The position numbers and the translations under genes were made by a program. From positions 1 to 30,904 of the forward strand of contig JADHWW010000013.1 of assembly GCA_016783285.1 (NCBI GenBank): a stretch of 30,904 bases of DNA. The letters run 5' to 3'. The notes beneath the pieces were generated by a model that worked only from the letters and a program-made list of their open reading frames with translations, made no database searches and was not told the DNA's origin. Of this stretch, positions 1 to 7,648 are shown piece by piece. The DNA comes from Anaerolineae bacterium (GTDB lineage: Bacteria > Chloroflexota > Anaerolineae > B4-G1). Each line of letters opens with the position of its first letter. The stretch's first letter is position 1.

Positions 1-262
1 GAAATCGAGGTTGGTACTCGTGGGACTCTGCCAGATTGAGACGTTTCGCTTGGCCGACCATCAATGACTCGGCCGGAATCGTCCTCCCGTACAGATCACC
101 GATGATGCTGAGTCCGCCTGAGGATACCTCGAATCGCACATGTCGAGATGAGTAAGCGATGTAACTGAAGAGAAATAGCAAGCCGACCAACAGGAGAGCG
201 ATTCCGCCCAACGTCCAGAGAACTTTTCCTGAAGCCGGCGCCATCCGGAAGACATCATTCAT
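1..262 (-). CDS. Bacterial PH-domain membrane protein, N-terminal part
   Basis: This is the first ~87 codons of a minus-strand gene whose 3' end lies outside the window. It starts at the ATG at 262-260, behind a purine-rich GAGAGG ribosome site. The product begins with a short cytoplasmic stretch (MNDVFRMAPASGK), one strongly hydrophobic membrane segment at about residues 17-37 (ending FLFSYIAYSS), and then an extracytoplasmic strand-rich part reading RFEVSSGGLSIIGDLYGRTI. That pattern of one membrane segment followed by a beta-rich domain resembles the small bacterial PH-domain family bPH_5. It lies 75 nt downstream of the restriction enzyme on the same strand and could share its transcript. 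The reading frame at 258-61 is a shifted shadow of this one. The family call is by pattern only. Confidence 0.6.
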   Translation of the reverse strand, partial: MNDVFRMAPASGKVLWTLGGIALLLVGLLFLFSYIAYSSRHVRFEVSSGGLSIIGDLYGRTIPAESLMVGQAKRLNLAESHEYQPRF

Positions 263-336
263 GACAACATTCACCTCTCTCTTTCAAGTTCCTTTTCCTC
301 ACAGCGGGTCTTTCTTTGGCAGGATGCCGCCTCTTG

Positions 337-3300
337 TCACCTGGTTGCACCCTCGACAATCTCGATTTCTTCCTCCGTCAACCCGTACAACTGGTACACG
401 ATCTGGTCAATGAGCCGGTCGGTGGCCTCGATGTGCGCCAGTAGCGGGCGCAGCGTCTCCATCGAGGTCTCCCACGCGGCGTGGATCCTGGCGGCGGGCT
501 CGTTCTTGTAACCGTCCACGTCCAGGTCCACGTTGGGCAGTTTGCGCTGGTTGCGCTTGAGCACCCGCTGCATCTCGGCCCAGTCGTGCTCGTAGTAACA
601 CCGCAGGTGGGTCTTGAGCGCCCACTCGTCAATCGGCCGTCCGGTGTACTCCGCCAGCCAATCGAGGAAACCGCGCACCTCCGCCTGTTTCTCCTTGTGC
701 ATCTCGATCATCCGCCCGGCCAGGTGGGCCAGCAGGTCGTGGACGACGTCGGCTTGTTCGGGCTGGGCCGATAGGCGGGCGTCCAGCCAGCGGCCGAGGT
801 CTGAATCACGAAAGGCACGAAGGTCCGCGAAGGGCACGAAAGTGTCCTGCGCGTTTCGTGTCATTCGTGCCATTTCGCGTGCTTCGTGTTTCAGCCCCTC
901 CTCCACCAGCCGTTCCCGCTCCTCCGGCGGGGTGGTGAACTCGATGCGGCGAATTGGGAAGGTTTTTGCGTCCTTTATGAGCACTTTCTGAAATCGTTGT
1001 AGTGCAACATCAAGAAAAACCCGCCTGTGATAGTAGCTCATTAGCTTGGAGTTCAGGACTGCCAGCACAAATCTGAGGTTTGTTCCCTCGCGCGGCAGGA
1101 GATTGAACTGATTCTGTGTGTTATAAAGCTCTTCATCGGTCCAACTAGCGAAAATGCGAAGCAAGCTCCAGTCAATGATTTGCTGAACTAAGATCCGTTC
1201 TTGTGTGAAAAACCTTTGTTCTCTCGGTGCAGCCAACCACTCACCATACTTTATCCAGTCCTCTCCGTTCCACTCTATTGAATATCTTCTCACATCACCG
1301 CTCAAAAGCAGTTTTTTATACGTAGAGTCGAGTCGAGCCTTTGCGTGGAAAACTTTGCTTCTAATTTGCTCTTGTGTGTGTCCTGTATATTTATCGTATG
1401 GTGTCAGACCAAGACAGAACTCGCAGTAGCCATCCAGTGGTGTGGACTGACTTCGCATTCTATCAACGATATCAGCCTCTTCACTTCGCATGAGTGTGAT
1501 AACTGAACCCTCGCCATTGATCCACCTCCGCTGAGGTATCTCGAACACGTTAGATGCAGTATCACGTGAGATGCTTGTGATGCGTTCAAAGGAGTCGTAA
1601 ACTAAAACATCTGTTTTGATTTCTGACGATGCAGAACCTTTATGAACAATTACTATGCAGGTATCCACCTTAACTTCACCTGCCGCCTCGCCAAATAACT
1701 CATTCGGCAAACGTATGAGGCTCCTAAGCCAACATATGTCAAGTATAAGCTCCCGCAGACGCGCATACGATACCAGTGTCAGAAATGCTGTGGGAATAAT
1801 GAATCCAACTTGTCCGTCTCCAGCCGCCGCAATCTCGAGCACTCGCTCCAAGAAGGCTGCGAACACGTTTATTCTCAAATGTATAGTGGAGTAAGTCTCA
1901 ACAAGATATCTGGCAAGCTCTTTGTCTAATCCTTTGATGTCTGCATACGGTGGGTTGCTGACCACCGCGTCGAACCCCGCCGCGTCCCCCTTGTGCCGGC
2001 CGTACTCGTCGAAGAACACCTCCGGGAACTCGATCTCCCAGTGGAAGAATCGCTTCGCCTCCCATACCTCGTGCGCCTGATCCAGCAGCGCCTCGGCCTG
2101 GGCCGCCTGCAAGAGCACCGGCTTGCCCTGGACGTGCTGCACGCAGGCGTTGTACAGTTCCGGCGTCAGTTCCAGCCCAAAATAGGTAGCAGTCCACAGG
2201 TCGGCCACCGCACGCCACTTGTGCCGCTCCCGCTCCACCGTCTCCTCAAACAGCCGCTCCTTCTCCTTGACGCTGACCAGATCGGCCGTCTCGTACTCCT
2301 GAATCTGGCGCATCGCCCCCACCACGCGGTACATGTCCTGGGTGAAGGCGCTTTCATCCCACATCGTTAGCTGCGAGACCTCCGAGGTTTCCGAAACCTC
2401 GGAGGTCTTTCGCGCCTTTCGCCCCTTTCGTGTTCCCTTTCGTGTCCCCTTTCGTGTTCCCTTTCGTGTTCGCGTTGGCAACACCTGCAAATCGGCCACC
2501 CGCGCCCCGATGAGCGAGTTGCCGCAGCGCAGATGGTGGTCCAGGAACGAGAGCGGCTTGCCTCTGGCGACCGTCGCCAGCCACAGGCTCAGTTTGGCCA
2601 GTTCCACCGCCAGCGGGTTCAGGTCCACCCCGTAGATGCAGCGCTCCACCACCCGCCGCCGCCAGTGACTCAACTCGCTCTCCTCGTCGCCGGTTCCGGT
2701 GAGCGTAGCCAAACCGTCCACCAGTGCCTCGGTCACCACCCCAGCCTCGACGATGCGCCGCGCCAGGTAGTCGGTGGCCTCGACCAGGAAATGCCCGCTG
2801 CCTATCGCCGGATCGAGGACATTCAGGGCCAGTACGCGGTCGGCGAAACTGTTCTGCAGGCGAGCCAGTTCGTCCTTGTAGGCCTTCGTGCGCCGCGCCC
2901 CAGCCCTGCTTTTCGCCTTCAACGCCGCGATCTCTTCCTCCACCATCTCCGCCTGGGCGTCCGCCAGCGGCCCCAACGTCTGCTCGACGATGTACTTGAC
3001 GATGTAGTCGGGGGTGTAGTAACTGCCTGTCGCCTTGCGCTCGCCCCGATCGGTGACCAGGTACACCTGCCCGGCGGGGAAACGCTCCACCACCTTCCCC
3101 TGCTGTGGCCGGTCTCCGACCGTGCCACCCGCCTCCGACAGGGGGACGATCTCCTCCTTCTTGCCCCGTTTGACGACAGCCATCTCCTCGGCAGCGTAGG
3201 CCAGCCGGTACTCCAGCAGCCCCTCGTAGATGCTGCCCAGGTGGCGGATCGAGAGGTCGCGGTAGTCCACGAAACTCAACCCTTGTCCCGGCCCCGCCTC

Positions 3301-4521
3301 GGCCCGGGCCAGCAGGTCAATCGCCTGGGCCAGGTATCTGTCGCCGATGGTGTGCTCCTCCAGGAAGGGGTACCGCGCCGGGTCGAACAACCGGCCATCG
3401 TAGGCCGGCACGCCCAGCGTCTCCTGTCCGCTGTAGATGATGTCGAACAAGGTGCGCAGGTCGTCCCATATAGTCGCCTTCTGCGCCAGGTAGGTTATGC
3501 CGTCGTCCGTCTTGCGGGCGATGTCCTCCTTGATCGCCTTCAGGCTGTACTGCCCGGCGTAACTGGGGTTATCCAGCGGCAACAGACCCCGGCTCTCGGC
3601 GTAGAGCAGGAACAGCAGCCGGTACAGCAGGATCAGGCATGCGTCGTGGACAGGGGACAGGTCGGTGGTTGGGTCGGGACACAAACCAGGTTTTTCAGAA
3701 AAAACCCGGTTTGTCGGGTAATCGAGAAAGCCCTGGGCCAGCAGCCTCAGCGCCTCGTACACTCGCCCCTTCAGTTCGTCGCCGACGTGCACAGCGTAGG
3801 CCGTGCTCTGGGACAAGACCTCGTCCAGCCAGCAGCGGTCCTCAGCGTCGGGTTGAAAGGCAACGACTCGGAAGAATAGGTAGAAGTGGCGGAAGGCGGC
3901 CAGATCGCCCTGCTCGATCAGTTGAACCAGGTCAACCTCGTAGAAGTGGTCCAGGAGCACGCTGGTGTCACCGTGATAGAGCCGCCACCGTCGCCCGTTG
4001 GAGACTATTCCCCAGGCGCAGCCCGTCCGCCGCAGGTAGTAGTCAATCTGAAAACAGGGATTGGCATTGGTGAAAGCATCTGGTGCGCCGTTCACGAGGC
4101 GCTTGTCGAGCGGGCGGTCCCAGCGCTTGGCGTCGCCCACTGCCAATGCCGCCTCCCAGAAGGTGGGTGTACCCCACACGCGGGCGGCTGCCTGCTTGGC
4201 GGGTTCGTCTGCGAAGAAAGCATAATCGGGCGTGCCGGCCGCACCGGTCAGAGAGGGTTGAACGTGGTAGACGTGTCCCAGGATATCGAGGATTGGACGG
4301 ATCCACTCCTGCTCCAGAGCGGCTTCGTTGTAGTGAGGCAGTGCGTCCTCCAGCCGTGAGTACAATTCGGCGATACCGTCCAGGGCTTGCCTGGCCTCTG
4401 TTTCAGACTCGCGCCATGCATCCTGTCCGGGCAACACTTCGTTGAGGAAATGGTCGGAGAAGAGGTAATGGTTGCGGTGGGTTTCCAGGGGCAGGGCGAG
4501 TTGGCGAATAGCCTTGGGCAT
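337..4521 (-). CDS. Single-chain restriction-modification enzyme, Eco57I-type N6-adenine methylase
   Basis: A protein of ~1394 aa that should both cut and methylate DNA. The N-terminal ~250 residues look like a PD-(D/E)xK nuclease: GTPDYAFF at about residue 98 and VGDAKRW near 130 supply the acidic residues and the lysine. The methylase core follows: motif I LDPAIGSGHF near 572 (S-adenosylmethionine binding), YGVDLNPLAVELA after it, and the catalytic NPPY motif (SNPPYADI) near 857. The C-terminal third would hold target recognition. This is the layout of Type IIG or Type ISP-like enzymes, which need no separate subunits, and none is seen nearby. I place the start at 4521 (MPKAIRQL) because the six codons upstream (MLICVP) fall inside a dispersed repeat. 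There is no clear ribosome site. Four repeats interrupt the coding sequence in frame (807-891, 2377-2407, 2424-2471, 3681-3714), all apparently in linkers or loops. Confidence 0.88.
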   Translation of the reverse strand: MPKAIRQLALPLETHRNHYLFSDHFLNEVLPGQDAWRESETEARQALDGIAELYSRLEDALPHYNEAALEQEWIRPILDILGHVYHVQPSLTGAAGTPDYAFFADEPAKQAAARVWGTPTFWEAALAVGDAKRWDRPLDKRLVNGAPDAFTNANPCFQIDYYLRRTGCAWGIVSNGRRWRLYHGDTSVLLDHFYEVDLVQLIEQGDLAAFRHFYLFFRVVAFQPDAEDRCWLDEVLSQSTAYAVHVGDELKGRVYEALRLLAQGFLDYPTNRVFSEKPGLCPDPTTDLSPVHDACLILLYRLLFLLYAESRGLLPLDNPSYAGQYSLKAIKEDIARKTDDGITYLAQKATIWDDLRTLFDIIYSGQETLGVPAYDGRLFDPARYPFLEEHTIGDRYLAQAIDLLARAEAGPGQGLSFVDYRDLSIRHLGSIYEGLLEYRLAYAAEEMAVVKRGKKEEIVPLSEAGGTVGDRPQQGKVVERFPAGQVYLVTDRGERKATGSYYTPDYIVKYIVEQTLGPLADAQAEMVEEEIAALKAKSRAGARRTKAYKDELARLQNSFADRVLALNVLDPAIGSGHFLVEATDYLARRIVEAGVVTEALVDGLATLTGTGDEESELSHWRRRVVERCIYGVDLNPLAVELAKLSLWLATVARGKPLSFLDHHLRCGNSLIGARVADLQVLPTRTRKGTRKGTRKGTRKGRKARKTSEVSETSEVSQLTMWDESAFTQDMYRVVGAMRQIQEYETADLVSVKEKERLFEETVERERHKWRAVADLWTATYFGLELTPELYNACVQHVQGKPVLLQAAQAEALLDQAHEVWEAKRFFHWEIEFPEVFFDEYGRHKGDAAGFDAVVSNPPYADIKGLDKELARYLVETYSTIHLRINVFAAFLERVLEIAAAGDGQVGFIIPTAFLTLVSYARLRELILDICWLRSLIRLPNELFGEAAGEVKVDTCIVIVHKGSASSEIKTDVLVYDSFERITSISRDTASNVFEIPQRRWINGEGSVITLMRSEEADIVDRMRSQSTPLDGYCEFCLGLTPYDKYTGHTQEQIRSKVFHAKARLDSTYKKLLLSGDVRRYSIEWNGEDWIKYGEWLAAPREQRFFTQERILVQQIIDWSLLRIFASWTDEELYNTQNQFNLLPREGTNLRFVLAVLNSKLMSYYHRRVFLDVALQRFQKVLIKDAKTFPIRRIEFTTPPEERERLVEEGLKHEAREMARMTRNAQDTFVPFADLRAFRDSDLGRWLDARLSAQPEQADVVHDLLAHLAGRMIEMHKEKQAEVRGFLDWLAEYTGRPIDEWALKTHLRCYYEHDWAEMQRVLKRNQRKLPNVDLDVDGYKNEPAARIHAAWETSMETLRPLLAHIEATDRLIDQIVYQLYGLTEEEIEIVEGATR
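807..891. repeat. Imperfect palindromic repeat inside the restriction enzyme gene
   Basis: Two arms rich in CACGAA and TTCGTG (GGCACGAA, CGTGCCATTT, CTTCGTGTTT) form an imperfect palindrome. It is read in frame as part of the enzyme C-terminal region (for example HEAREMARMTRN). It looks like the CACGAA-type dispersed palindrome found in many environmental genomes; a second copy is not present in this window. Confidence 0.6.
2377..2407. repeat. Perfect 15-bp palindrome inside the restriction enzyme gene
   Basis: Arms GACCTCCGAGGTTTC and GAAACCTCGGAGGTC flank a single base. The element is in frame and is translated as TSEVSETSEVS between the methylase motif I region and the NPPY motif. It lies directly beside the tandem repeat at 2424-2471. 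Confidence 0.85.
2424..2471. repeat. Four tandem 12-bp units coding (RKGT)n
   Basis: Four copies of CCTTTCGTGTTC, one with a single change, are read on the minus strand as repeating RKGT. The 12-bp period keeps the frame whatever the copy number, so length changes would be tolerated. The result is a strongly basic linker in the methylase. Confidence 0.9.
3681..3714. repeat. Palindromic repeat inside the restriction enzyme gene
   Basis: An imperfect palindrome with ACAAACCAGGTTTTT on one side and AAAAAACCCGGTTTGT on the other. It is closely related to the core of the element at 4825-4916. Here it is translated in frame as PTNRVFSEKPGL in the N-terminal part of the enzyme. Confidence 0.8.
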
Positions 4522-4526
4522 TGGGA

Positions 4527-4625
4527 CACAGATCAACACGGATCACACGGATGTACGCAGATAAAGATAAAAAAGAATCCGTGAGAACCCGTTTCATCCG
4601 TGTGTATCCGTGTGCTATGGGAACA
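4527..4625. repeat. ATCCGTGT-type dispersed palindromic repeat
   Basis: The stretch repeats CACGGAT and ATCCGTG many times in both orientations around an A-rich centre (AAAGATAAAAAAG). A related element based on ATCTGCG lies at 26825-26897. It covers the region just upstream of the restriction enzyme start, so it forms that gene's 5' leader. Confidence 0.65.
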
Positions 4626-4740
4626 AAACGCCTGCCCCAACCTTGACGGTGGGCGGGCCTGTGCTAGAACATGTCTGCCCGGGCGGCCCTCACCGCCTTG
4701 GTCATAGCCTCCGGCTCCGTGAAAGACGAAAGGCCTCTAT

Positions 4741-4768
4741 AGTATATACCCAGTTCCCCATTCTGCAA
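4741..4768 (-). promoter_or_regulatory. Candidate sigma70 promoter for the restriction enzyme
   Basis: Read on the minus strand: TTGCAG, a 16-nt spacer, TATACT. Transcription would start about 210 nt before the gene and run through the repeat at 4527-4625. Apart from the repeats and the promoter at 5009, I see no gene or RNA in the 4540-5119 gap. Confidence 0.45.
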
Positions 4769-4824
4769 ATCCTTCGGGATCGCGCCGCTTGAGCACATTC
4801 GTGAACAGCGGGCTAAACATCAAG

Positions 4825-4916
4825 GTATCTTCTCAATAAACTGGGGTTTGACAGATGAGAAACCGGGTTTTTTCTGAAAAAACCCGGTTTCTTTCCCCGA
4901 ATTTTTGAGAAGATAC
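4825..4916. repeat. Nested palindromic (MITE-like) element
   Basis: Terminal inverted repeats GTATCTTCTCAA (4825-4836) and TTGAGAAGATAC (4905-4916) enclose a perfect inner palindrome, GAAACCGGGTTTTTT at 4859-4873 and its complement at 4877-4891 around CTG. It is noncoding, and its size and shape fit a miniature non-autonomous element. The inner core matches the repeat read in frame at 3681-3714. Confidence 0.75.
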
Positions 4917-5008
4917 ACATCAAGCTTAGGGTTACGTTTGTGGGTCAACTGAGGTTCCCCCCCCAGCGTAGGCTGACCAGGGGCGGGCTACCGACGTCGG
5001 TCGGGCGT

Positions 5009-5037
5009 TTGCCTTCTGTGGCGGGTGTGTGTACAAT
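5009..5037 (+). promoter_or_regulatory. Candidate sigma70 promoter for the DUF6159-like gene
   Basis: TTGCCT, a 17-nt spacer, TACAAT. Transcription would start about 75 nt before the ATG at 5120. The same hexamers and spacing occur before the response regulator (18235-18207). Confidence 0.6.
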
Positions 5038-5119
5038 AGCGGCAGACGGGATTTGATCATCAGGGGCAAACAAGAGGCTCGCCTATGCGGGGGCGACACA
5101 TCAAGGAGGAGGTGGTACG

Positions 5120-5962
5120 ATGTTTGCACGGATAAGCAACAGTTGGGCACTGATCAAAGCTAGCGCTGCTGTGCTGCGCGCCGACAAGGAGTTGATCGTG
5201 TTCCCCATCGTGTCCGCGATTGGCGTGTTGGTGGTGACGGCCAGCTTTGCCTTCCCGATGTTCCTGGCCGACTTCTTCGACTCGCTGCTGGCAGGACGGT
5301 CACAGGCATTTGGCCTTGTTGTGGGCTTCGTGTTCTACCTGGTGCAGTATTTCGTCATCATCTTCGCCAACTCGGCTCTTGTCGGTGCGGCGATGATCCG
5401 CCTGCGCGGGGGCGACCCGACGGTCAGCGATGGGTTCCGCATCGCGATGAAGCGCATCGGGCCGATCTTCGGCTACGCGTTGATCTCTGCCACGGTGGGC
5501 ATGATCTTGCGCTGGTTATCGGAGCGCGGGAAAACCCTGGGGCAGATTGTCTCCTCGATCTTTGGGTTGGCCTGGAATCTGGCGACGTACCTGGTGGTGC
5601 CTGTCCTGGTCGTGGAGGGCGTCGGGCCGATAGAGGCTATCAAGAAGAGCGCGAACCTTCTGAAGAAGACCTGGGGCGAGCAAATCGTCGGCAACTTCAG
5701 CATCGGGATCATCTTTGGCCTGCTGGCAGTGCTGGTGGTCATTCTTGGCATCCCGGTCATTGTTCTGGCTGCTTCGACCGGCTCAGTGGTGGTCATTGTG
5801 CTGACAGTCTTGCTGTTCGTCCTGGCGCTGGTCTTTTTGGGCCTGATCAATTCGACGCTGAGCGGGATCTACGTGGCGGCAGTGTATCGCTACGCGGCGG
5901 AGGGGGAGGCCAGCGGCTTCTTCGGCGAGGAGATGGTGAGGGAGGCCTTTCGTCCCAAATAG
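5120..5962 (+). CDS. DUF6159-like integral membrane protein
   Basis: A 280-aa polytopic membrane protein of unknown function. The ATG follows a strong AAGGAGGAGG ribosome site. The N-terminus (FARISNSWALIKAS followed by LRADKELIVFP) has the signature I associate with the DUF6159 family, in which an amphipathic stretch precedes the first membrane segment. About six hydrophobic segments follow, at roughly residues 28-50, 68-95, 120-135, 150-172, 195-220 and 228-255. The loop PIEAIKKSANLLKKTWGEQ carries several lysines and is probably cytoplasmic. The C-terminal tail (AAEGEASGFFGEEMVREAFRPK) is soluble. It leads a group of four plus-strand genes, but the next gene is 79 nt away and lacks an evident tie. 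Substrate and role are unknown. Confidence 0.75.
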   Translation: MFARISNSWALIKASAAVLRADKELIVFPIVSAIGVLVVTASFAFPMFLADFFDSLLAGRSQAFGLVVGFVFYLVQYFVIIFANSALVGAAMIRLRGGDPTVSDGFRIAMKRIGPIFGYALISATVGMILRWLSERGKTLGQIVSSIFGLAWNLATYLVVPVLVVEGVGPIEAIKKSANLLKKTWGEQIVGNFSIGIIFGLLAVLVVILGIPVIVLAASTGSVVVIVLTVLLFVLALVFLGLINSTLSGIYVAAVYRYAAEGEASGFFGEEMVREAFRPK

Positions 5963-6041
5963 GGCTCGTGAATGCTATAAAAGTGTGCAGCGAAGTCATA
6001 TAGGCTGGCAAATCGGCTACACGTGAGAACGGAGGATCGTG

Positions 6042-7496
6042 ATGACCGGCATCCCCTGTCACTGGATTCCTCTGCACGAGGCGTCCGAGCCGTTCATCCT
6101 CTATGAGACGCCGCATTACAGAAAGACCGAGTACGACTGCATCCGGCTCGAGGGAGATCCGGACCTGGACCGGCTGATGTTGGCCGTCTCCCGAGCCATC
6201 GCCGGCTTCCCTGTCTTCCGATCCCTTCTGCGCGAGCGCAAGATGGACGGCCGCTATCTCCTTTTCTGGGAGCAGGTGCGGCATCGCGAGACAGAGATCC
6301 GGCTGGCGGATCTCCGCTCCTCGGTGGAGGAGGGGCTTCCTGCGCGCGAGGCGATCTCGGGACACCTGCGTCAGCGGTTGCTTCGCGGCACCGACCTGGA
6401 ACGGGAGAGACCCGTCGAGATCTACCTCTTCCGGACTGCGGCCAACGAGCACTATCTGACCAGCGTCTGGCATCACGCCGCCGCCGACGGCGTCACCATG
6501 TTCGAGTTCTACAAGCGGGTTTTGGCCCACTACGACCGACTGTTCACCGCTAGCCAGCCGGACTGGGTGAAGGCGACCTTCGCCTCATCCTCGGTCGTGG
6601 AGAAGCAAGTCGGCAAACTACACGGCTACACGAAGGCGCGTTTTCTGCGGGAGTCGTTGGGCAGCGCGGTCAAGGAGGCGCGACGGCCTCCAGCCAGGCT
6701 CGCGCAGAAGGAAAAGCGCACCCATCCCAATCGCATTAACCTCATCCGGCGGATCGATCCAGAGGAGATGAAACGGTTGCGCAAGACATCCAAGCGCCTG
6801 GGCTGCAGCGTTGGCGACCTACTCTTGGCCGTGAGCGCCGTGGCCGTGGAGCGCTGGGTGGAAAAGGAGGGCGCCAGCGCGGACCTGGTCAGCGTGTGGA
6901 CCGTCACCAACCTCCGCGACCGCCTGGGGGTGGGCCCTCTGGCCGCCAACCAGAGCTCGGCGGTCATGATCTACACCGATCCGGAAGATCGGCGTGACCT
7001 GGCCAGGCTGGTATCTATGGTGGCCGCCGAGCGGAAGCGGCAGTTGGCTGAGGGCTGTGATATCGCCAACTTCCTTGCGCTGATCCACCTGATCCGCTTC
7101 TGGCGGCGCTTCCCCCTGCGGGTGCGCCGTGGCCCGGTCCGCCGGATCCTGGAGCGGCCGTGTTCGTTCGTGGTGAGCAACATGGGACTGCTCTGGCCCG
7201 AGATGAAGGACGGCCATCCCACGGGCCGCTCCTTCTTGGAGCGGGCTGGGAACCTCGAGGTGATGGGGGTGGACTACGATTTCTCCGTTCTGCGCCACAT
7301 CGGCTGCGGCTTCGTTGTCCACACCTTCCGGGGCTGGCTGCAGTTCAACTTCGGCATCCTGACCGACCTAATGGACCGTGGCGAGGCCGAGAGCTTCTTG
7401 GACTCCTACGTCGAACTGCTGCGCGGAATCTACGATCAGGGCGGGCGGGAGTCCCGATCGGCCGCGGAGGCCGGGACTTCATTTCGGGGTAGATAA
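6042..7496 (+). CDS. Stand-alone condensation-domain acyltransferase-like protein
   Basis: A protein of ~484 aa of the CoA-dependent acyltransferase superfamily, which includes nonribosomal-peptide condensation domains, wax ester synthases and alcohol acetyltransferases. The catalytic HHxxxDG motif is present as HHAAADG near residue 145. Further on, SVWTVTNLRDRLG and a C-terminal half with LQFNFGILTDLMDRGEAESF match the two-lobed fold. No carrier or adenylation domain is attached or nearby, so it probably transfers an acyl group from CoA or a free carrier protein to a small alcohol or amine. I choose the ATG at 6042, seven bases after GGAGG, over the GTG directly before it, which would be too close. 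Acyl donor and acceptor cannot be read from the sequence. Confidence 0.75.
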   Translation: MTGIPCHWIPLHEASEPFILYETPHYRKTEYDCIRLEGDPDLDRLMLAVSRAIAGFPVFRSLLRERKMDGRYLLFWEQVRHRETEIRLADLRSSVEEGLPAREAISGHLRQRLLRGTDLERERPVEIYLFRTAANEHYLTSVWHHAAADGVTMFEFYKRVLAHYDRLFTASQPDWVKATFASSSVVEKQVGKLHGYTKARFLRESLGSAVKEARRPPARLAQKEKRTHPNRINLIRRIDPEEMKRLRKTSKRLGCSVGDLLLAVSAVAVERWVEKEGASADLVSVWTVTNLRDRLGVGPLAANQSSAVMIYTDPEDRRDLARLVSMVAAERKRQLAEGCDIANFLALIHLIRFWRRFPLRVRRGPVRRILERPCSFVVSNMGLLWPEMKDGHPTGRSFLERAGNLEVMGVDYDFSVLRHIGCGFVVHTFRGWLQFNFGILTDLMDRGEAESFLDSYVELLRGIYDQGGRESRSAAEAGTSFRGR

Positions 7497-7521
7497 AGGT
7501 GAAAACAGGCTGCCAACCCTA

Positions 7522-7576
7522 GTGGGGTTCGCCCCCACCCCCGGCGCTGGCCGAGAACGGGGTGGGGCAAACCGGC
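7522..7576. repeat. Imperfect inverted repeat between genes
   Basis: A C-rich arm (GGTTCGCCCCCACCCCC) and a G-rich arm (GGGGTGGGGCAAACC) pair around a loop of about 15 nt just after the acyltransferase gene. There is no T-run on either side, so a terminator role is uncertain. It could equally be a dispersed repeat. Confidence 0.45.
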
Positions 7577-7586
7577 TCACCGTCGG

Positions 7587-7615
7587 TTGTGCCGAATTGA
7601 CAACTGACGTAGAAT
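7587..7615 (+). promoter_or_regulatory. Candidate sigma70 promoter for the Vps62-PrsW gene
   Basis: TTGTGC, a 17-nt spacer, TAGAAT, placed about 34 nt before the GTG start at 7649. The -35 is weak (only TTG matches well) and the -10 is good. Confidence 0.4.
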
Positions 7616-7648
7616 GTACGTGCAACAGTCGAACGAGGAGGTGTAGCA

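Noticed and set aside
2424..2471. Possible CRISPR array
   Set aside because: The 12-bp units are contiguous without spacers and are translated.
2533..3879. 448-codon open frame antisense to the restriction enzyme
   Set aside because: It lies fully inside the methylase gene, has no family resemblance and is Gln/Val/Leu-rich as expected for the complement of a high-GC gene.
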